Part shown: piece after piece, positions 61,074-64,000 of the stretch
Layout: each line of letters opens with the position of its first letter
Numbering within the stretch: position 1 is the first letter of the stretch
Assembly (NCBI GenBank): GCA_033060915.1
Contig: CM065384.1
Location: 31,541,501 to 31,605,500, forward strand
DNA: 64,000 bases
Source: Euryodendron excelsum
Taxonomy: Eukaryota > Streptophyta > Magnoliopsida > Ericales > Pentaphylacaceae
Direction of reading: 5' to 3'
Made by a program: the position numbers and the translations under genes
The notes under the pieces: generated by a model
Seen by the model: only the letters and a program-made list of their open reading frames with translations
Databases searched by the model: none
What the model was told of the DNA's origin: nothing

Positions 61074-62501
61074 TGATCGCTCCTAAATAGTGCAATTTAT
61101 ATCCGCCAGTATGCGGTTGCGATGCAGAAATAATATCTCGGTAAGTCCGAGGTCGATCCACAGATAACACAAGAATAAACTTAGTCTGACAAGGTCTACA
61201 ATCAGAACAAAAGGATAATGGGCTCATAATCAATTAAAATTATAGGAAAGCTTCCAAAAAGAAAATAAAAATCAATTATTGAACATGGTTGATCTAAATT
61301 ATCAGACAATAAAATTAAACTAATTATAGGGATATATTCAAATAATATAAAAAGGGTCTTGGTAGGGTTTGATCTAGTAATAGGCCTACAGGTAGGTTCC
61401 TAAGATAGTTTTGATTAAAGAAACTCAAGATTTGATTACCCTCTTGGAGTTGATATTCAATATTTACTAGTGTTCCTACCAAGGTCCCATTCATACCTGT
61501 CCCAGTTTATAAACCAATCTACAAGGTATGTTTGAAGCTTAATCAAGAACAGTAGATTTCTAAAGTACTCTTAATAGGAATATATAAACAATTATAATTA
61601 ATACCCTTACCAGAAATTCTACGCGTACATATCCCTGCTTACAAATCAGTCTATACATACATGCTAGATATGATCAAGAATATTGTTTTCGAAGATATTC
61701 ATGGGTAAAAAAATGAACCTTGATCCAAGATCTTAAAATCTTGAAAAATAAATAACTATCTTAAATCTCTACCTGTAACTTAGTTACTTTTTCAACCCAT
61801 ACCTAGAATGGATTTAGCTACTAAAAAACATTATAAAGACTACAAGAATAGAAATAATAATTAAAGAAAGAAAATATTGCATTAAAGAAATATAATCTTA
61901 AATTCACAATAAGAATAAGAAGAAAAACTAAAGATGAAAATTAAAGATTAAAAGATTTTCCCCCTGAAAAATGAAAAGATTGGCTGCCTCCAAAGATGAA
62001 CATTCAAATCCTCCTAAAACCCTAGAATTCATCTATTCCTTCAAAACATCCAACTCATAAGTCTATTCTACTTCCTTCCTTTCTATCCAAAACTCAAAAA
62101 GTGAGTTAATCTACAAATTCCGTCAACAGGAGTACAGATGTGTCCCACTGAGTACTCAAACGAGCTAGTCACTTCACGAAACTTGTAGATCTCAAAAAGT
62201 TATATAAAATCGACATATTATGGGCCTTAATATCCTTTCTAGTTCGAGAGATATGGGCTTCTAAAGTTTTAGTTCTACGTGGTTCAGCAGCTTGTGCCAC
62301 AGCTTCAACACCTTGATAGCAACCTCTTGAAACCTATGATTAAATTGCATTTGAAATCATTCCATTTAAGTTCAAAACCTACATAAAGTATAATAAACTT
62401 AATTAATATCAAAACATAACCAAAAAGACATATATAATCATAAACTAATACTAACAAAGTACTAATTAAGGACTTATAATTACACTTTTGAAGCACATTC
62501 A
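61074..62501 (-). repeat. Element A 5' LTR
   Basis: It matches 35291-36695. The + strand starts TGATCGCTCCTAAATAG and ends GAAGCACATTCA, followed by the target duplication agaag. It carries an extra stretch near 62222-62245 (GGGCCTTAATATCC) that is absent from the 3' LTR. Confidence 0.
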
Positions 62502-64000
62502 AGAAGCCAAGCTCGCTAATGGTAGAATTGAATTTGGCATACCAGGCACGAGGAGCTTGTTTAAGACCGAATAGAGCACGACGAAGTTTGCAGACCTGAT
62601 ATTAAGAGTGAGAAGAACTAGAAGGAGGTTGCATATAGACTTCCTCAGAGAGATCGCCGTTGAGGAAGGCATTTTTGACATCCATCTGATACAATGGCCA
62701 TTGTCGGACAGCAACAACAACAATGAGACTCCAAACAGAAGTGAGACAGGCAACAGGAGCAAAGGTCTCCTCATAGTCAATGACATACTCTTGAGTGAAA
62801 CCTTCGGCAACTAAACGGGTTTTGTAACGTTCCACAGAACCATCAGAACAAGTTTTGATCTTATAGACCCCTTCGACACCCAATCACAGATTTACCAAGA
62901 TGAAGATCAACCAAGTCCCAAGTGTGAGTCTTGGTAAGAGCCTGTAATTCATCATTCATAGCTTGTTGCCAAATAGGGTTAGAACTGGGCTCACGATAAG
63001 AGCAAGGCTTGTGATGAACAAGAATAGTGGAGAAATAATGATAATCATGAAGGTGAGTAAGAGTCTCCTTTACCTAAGTAGAATGCCTGATAGTGGGTTC
63101 AATGAAGGAAGAGGGCAGAGATGGATCAAACAAGGAAGAGCTAGTAGGAGGAGCAGGATTAGCAGATGAGGACTCTTCTGGATAGATGGTAAGAGGCGGC
63201 ACAGTAGACTTCTCAGCAGTAGGTACATCAGTATCCTCAGGAAAGAGCTCAATAGTAGGATTAGTGAAGTAAGAAGTGGAAGAAGAAGAGGATAAATGAA
63301 ATGAAGATAAGGAGGAAAATGTCTTATGTTCCCAAAAAACAACAAGACGGGAAATACGAAGACATTTAGACAAGGGATCCCAACAATAATAACCATTGTG
63401 CTCAATCTCGTAGCTTAAAAAACAGCAAAGACGAGCTCAAGGCTTCAATTTGTTACACTCATGAGGCTGAAGTAAGATAAAATAGGCACACCTATAAGCA
63501 CGAAGAGAATGATAATCAGGAGTAGTACCATACAGACACTCATAGAGAGTGAGGTTACCGAAAGGAGTAGAAGATACACGGTTAATAGTGTAAGCAGCAG
63601 TAAGAGTAGCTTTATCCCAAAATTGTTCAAGATAAGAGGCAGAGATAAGAAGAGCATGGGTTGTATCAAAGAGATAATGATGTTTTCATTCAGCACGACT
63701 ATTTTGTTGTGAAGTAGCAGGATAAGAACGATGAGGAATGGTCCCATGCTCACAGAGAAAGACAAGAATAGAGTTGTCACAATATTCCTAAGCATTGTCA
63801 GACTGAAAGATCCTAATGCCACGAGAGAATTTTGTTTTGACCATACGAGCAAAATCATAATAAGTTTGTTGAAATTGAGATCAATTTTGCAAGATATAAA
63901 TTCAGGTATATCTAGAGAAATCATCAATAAATATAACAAAATACTTGGATCCTCCTATAGTAGAAGTGGGGGAAGGATCCCAAACATCAGAGTGGATTAA
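62502..64000 (-). pseudogene. Copia integrase to N-terminal reverse transcriptase
   Basis: From the right edge, on the - strand: [24 protein letters not shown] (catalytic Asp), FQSDNA-stop-EY (second Asp, with a TAG two residues after it) and QQNSRAE-stop-KHH (catalytic Glu, then TGA). Further integrase is seen as ILNNFGIKLLL-region sequence in the correct frame (YLEQFWDKATLTAAY). A Ser/Pro-rich linker and a fragment MNDELQALTKTHTWDLVDL follow. Reverse transcriptase reads FTQEYVIDYEETFAPVA, WPLYQMDVKNAFLNGDLSEE and VYMQPP. The frame is broken by the gypsy insertion at 62501/62502. The 5' portion is beyond the window. Confidence 0.

Larger units (their letters stand above)
35291..62501 (-). 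mobile_element. Element A: Athila-like Ty3/gypsy retrotransposon, itself invaded
   Basis: Related LTRs lie at 35291-36695 and 61074-62501, flanked by the perfect 5-bp duplication agaag (35286-35290 and 62502-62506). The own sequence is 35291-38121 plus about 52862-62501; elements B and C occupy the middle. On the - strand the order is 5' LTR, tRNA-Asp-like primer site, gag, broken protease/reverse transcriptase, RNase H, integrase, spacer, env-like genes, polypurine tract, 3' LTR. The motifs and the gene after pol fit the Athila lineage. The two LTRs differ by scattered substitutions and an indel near 62230, so the insertion is not recent. The loss of the reverse-transcriptase core makes it non-autonomous. 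Confidence 0.
33981..64000 (-). mobile_element. Ty1/copia element interrupted by nested gypsy elements, 5' end beyond window
   Basis: The copia parts are 33981-35290 (3' LTR, RNase H, C-terminal reverse transcriptase) and 62502-64000 (N-terminal reverse transcriptase, linker, integrase). The reading resumes exactly across the gypsy insertion: the segment ending near SELGF at 62.5 kb continues as SSSDYDSALF at 35.28 kb. The domain order integrase then reverse transcriptase is the copia order. The 5-bp sequence left of the 3' LTR is tatag (33976-33980). The 5' LTR and gag lie right of the window. Stops and a frameshift show it is dead. It is the oldest layer of the nest. Confidence 0.

Noticed and set aside
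63445..63939. 164-codon hydrophobic ORF on the - strand
   Set aside because: It is an out-of-frame reading of the copia integrase; the integrase motifs are in a neighbouring frame.
1..64000. CRISPR arrays, tRNA or rRNA genes
   Set aside because: No regularly spaced short direct repeats with unique spacers, and no cloverleaf or rRNA core sequences were seen.

Overview
This is a nuclear segment from a flowering plant. The genes have GT-AG introns of 0.4 to 3.4 kb and AT-rich non-coding DNA. They include a plant Q-type C2H2 zinc-finger protein with an EAR motif. GA/TC microsatellites and MITE-like repeats are frequent, and the right half is a nest of plant LTR retrotransposons (Ty1/copia, Athila-like Ty3/gypsy and a very long Tat/Ogre-like LTR). 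The repeat style suggests a repeat-rich, probably woody, eudicot or early-diverging angiosperm; I cannot name the species.

Layout. (1) 1-9.1 kb, + strand: the last eight coding exons of an LRRC57-like leucine-rich-repeat protein; its first exon(s) lie left of the window and its introns carry MITE-like insertions. (2) 9.1-16.8 kb: intergenic. It holds a GC-rich island near 9.8-10.3 kb and, at 11.75-12.69 kb on the - strand, a decayed MYB/SANT-like protein of the kind carried by PIF/Harbinger-type DNA transposons. (3) 16.8-21.9 kb, + strand: an ELM2-plus-SANT nuclear protein, with a long leader containing telo-box motifs and two coding exons (18941-19089 and 19515-21036). (4) 21.9-28.6 kb: intergenic, with a perfect 28-bp palindrome and an inverted pair of hAT-like non-autonomous elements. 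(5) 29.57-31.12 kb, + strand: an intronless four-finger ZAT-type repressor. (6) 31.1-33.98 kb: intergenic, with a 63-bp tandem duplication.

(7) 33.98-64.0 kb: one nested transposon block, all pol genes on the - strand. A copia element (3' LTR 33981-34251; integrase runs off the right edge) is split inside its reverse transcriptase by an Athila-like gypsy element 'A' (35291-62501). A is bounded by two LTRs of about 1.4 kb and a perfect 5-bp duplication, agaag. Inside A sits a second, related gypsy element 'B' (3' LTR 38122-39382; env-like, pol, protease and gag up to 47977). B is cut off by a 4.9-kb + strand LTR 'C' (47978-52861) of Tat/Ogre type. C has no matching target duplication and joins two unrelated pieces of retroelement. 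No element looks autonomous: A has lost protease and the reverse-transcriptase core, both gypsy integrases carry an Asp-to-Asn change in the catalytic triad, and the copia integrase has in-frame stops.

I found no convincing new biological system. The most interesting non-routine structures are the C junction (probable recombination between elements), the internal polypurine tract plus hairpin shared by A and B between pol and the env-like gene, the TCCGGA-rich repeats shared by both elements, and two env-like genes in tandem. Exon limits were set by eye from splice sites, reading phase and protein continuity; no alignment or transcript data were available.
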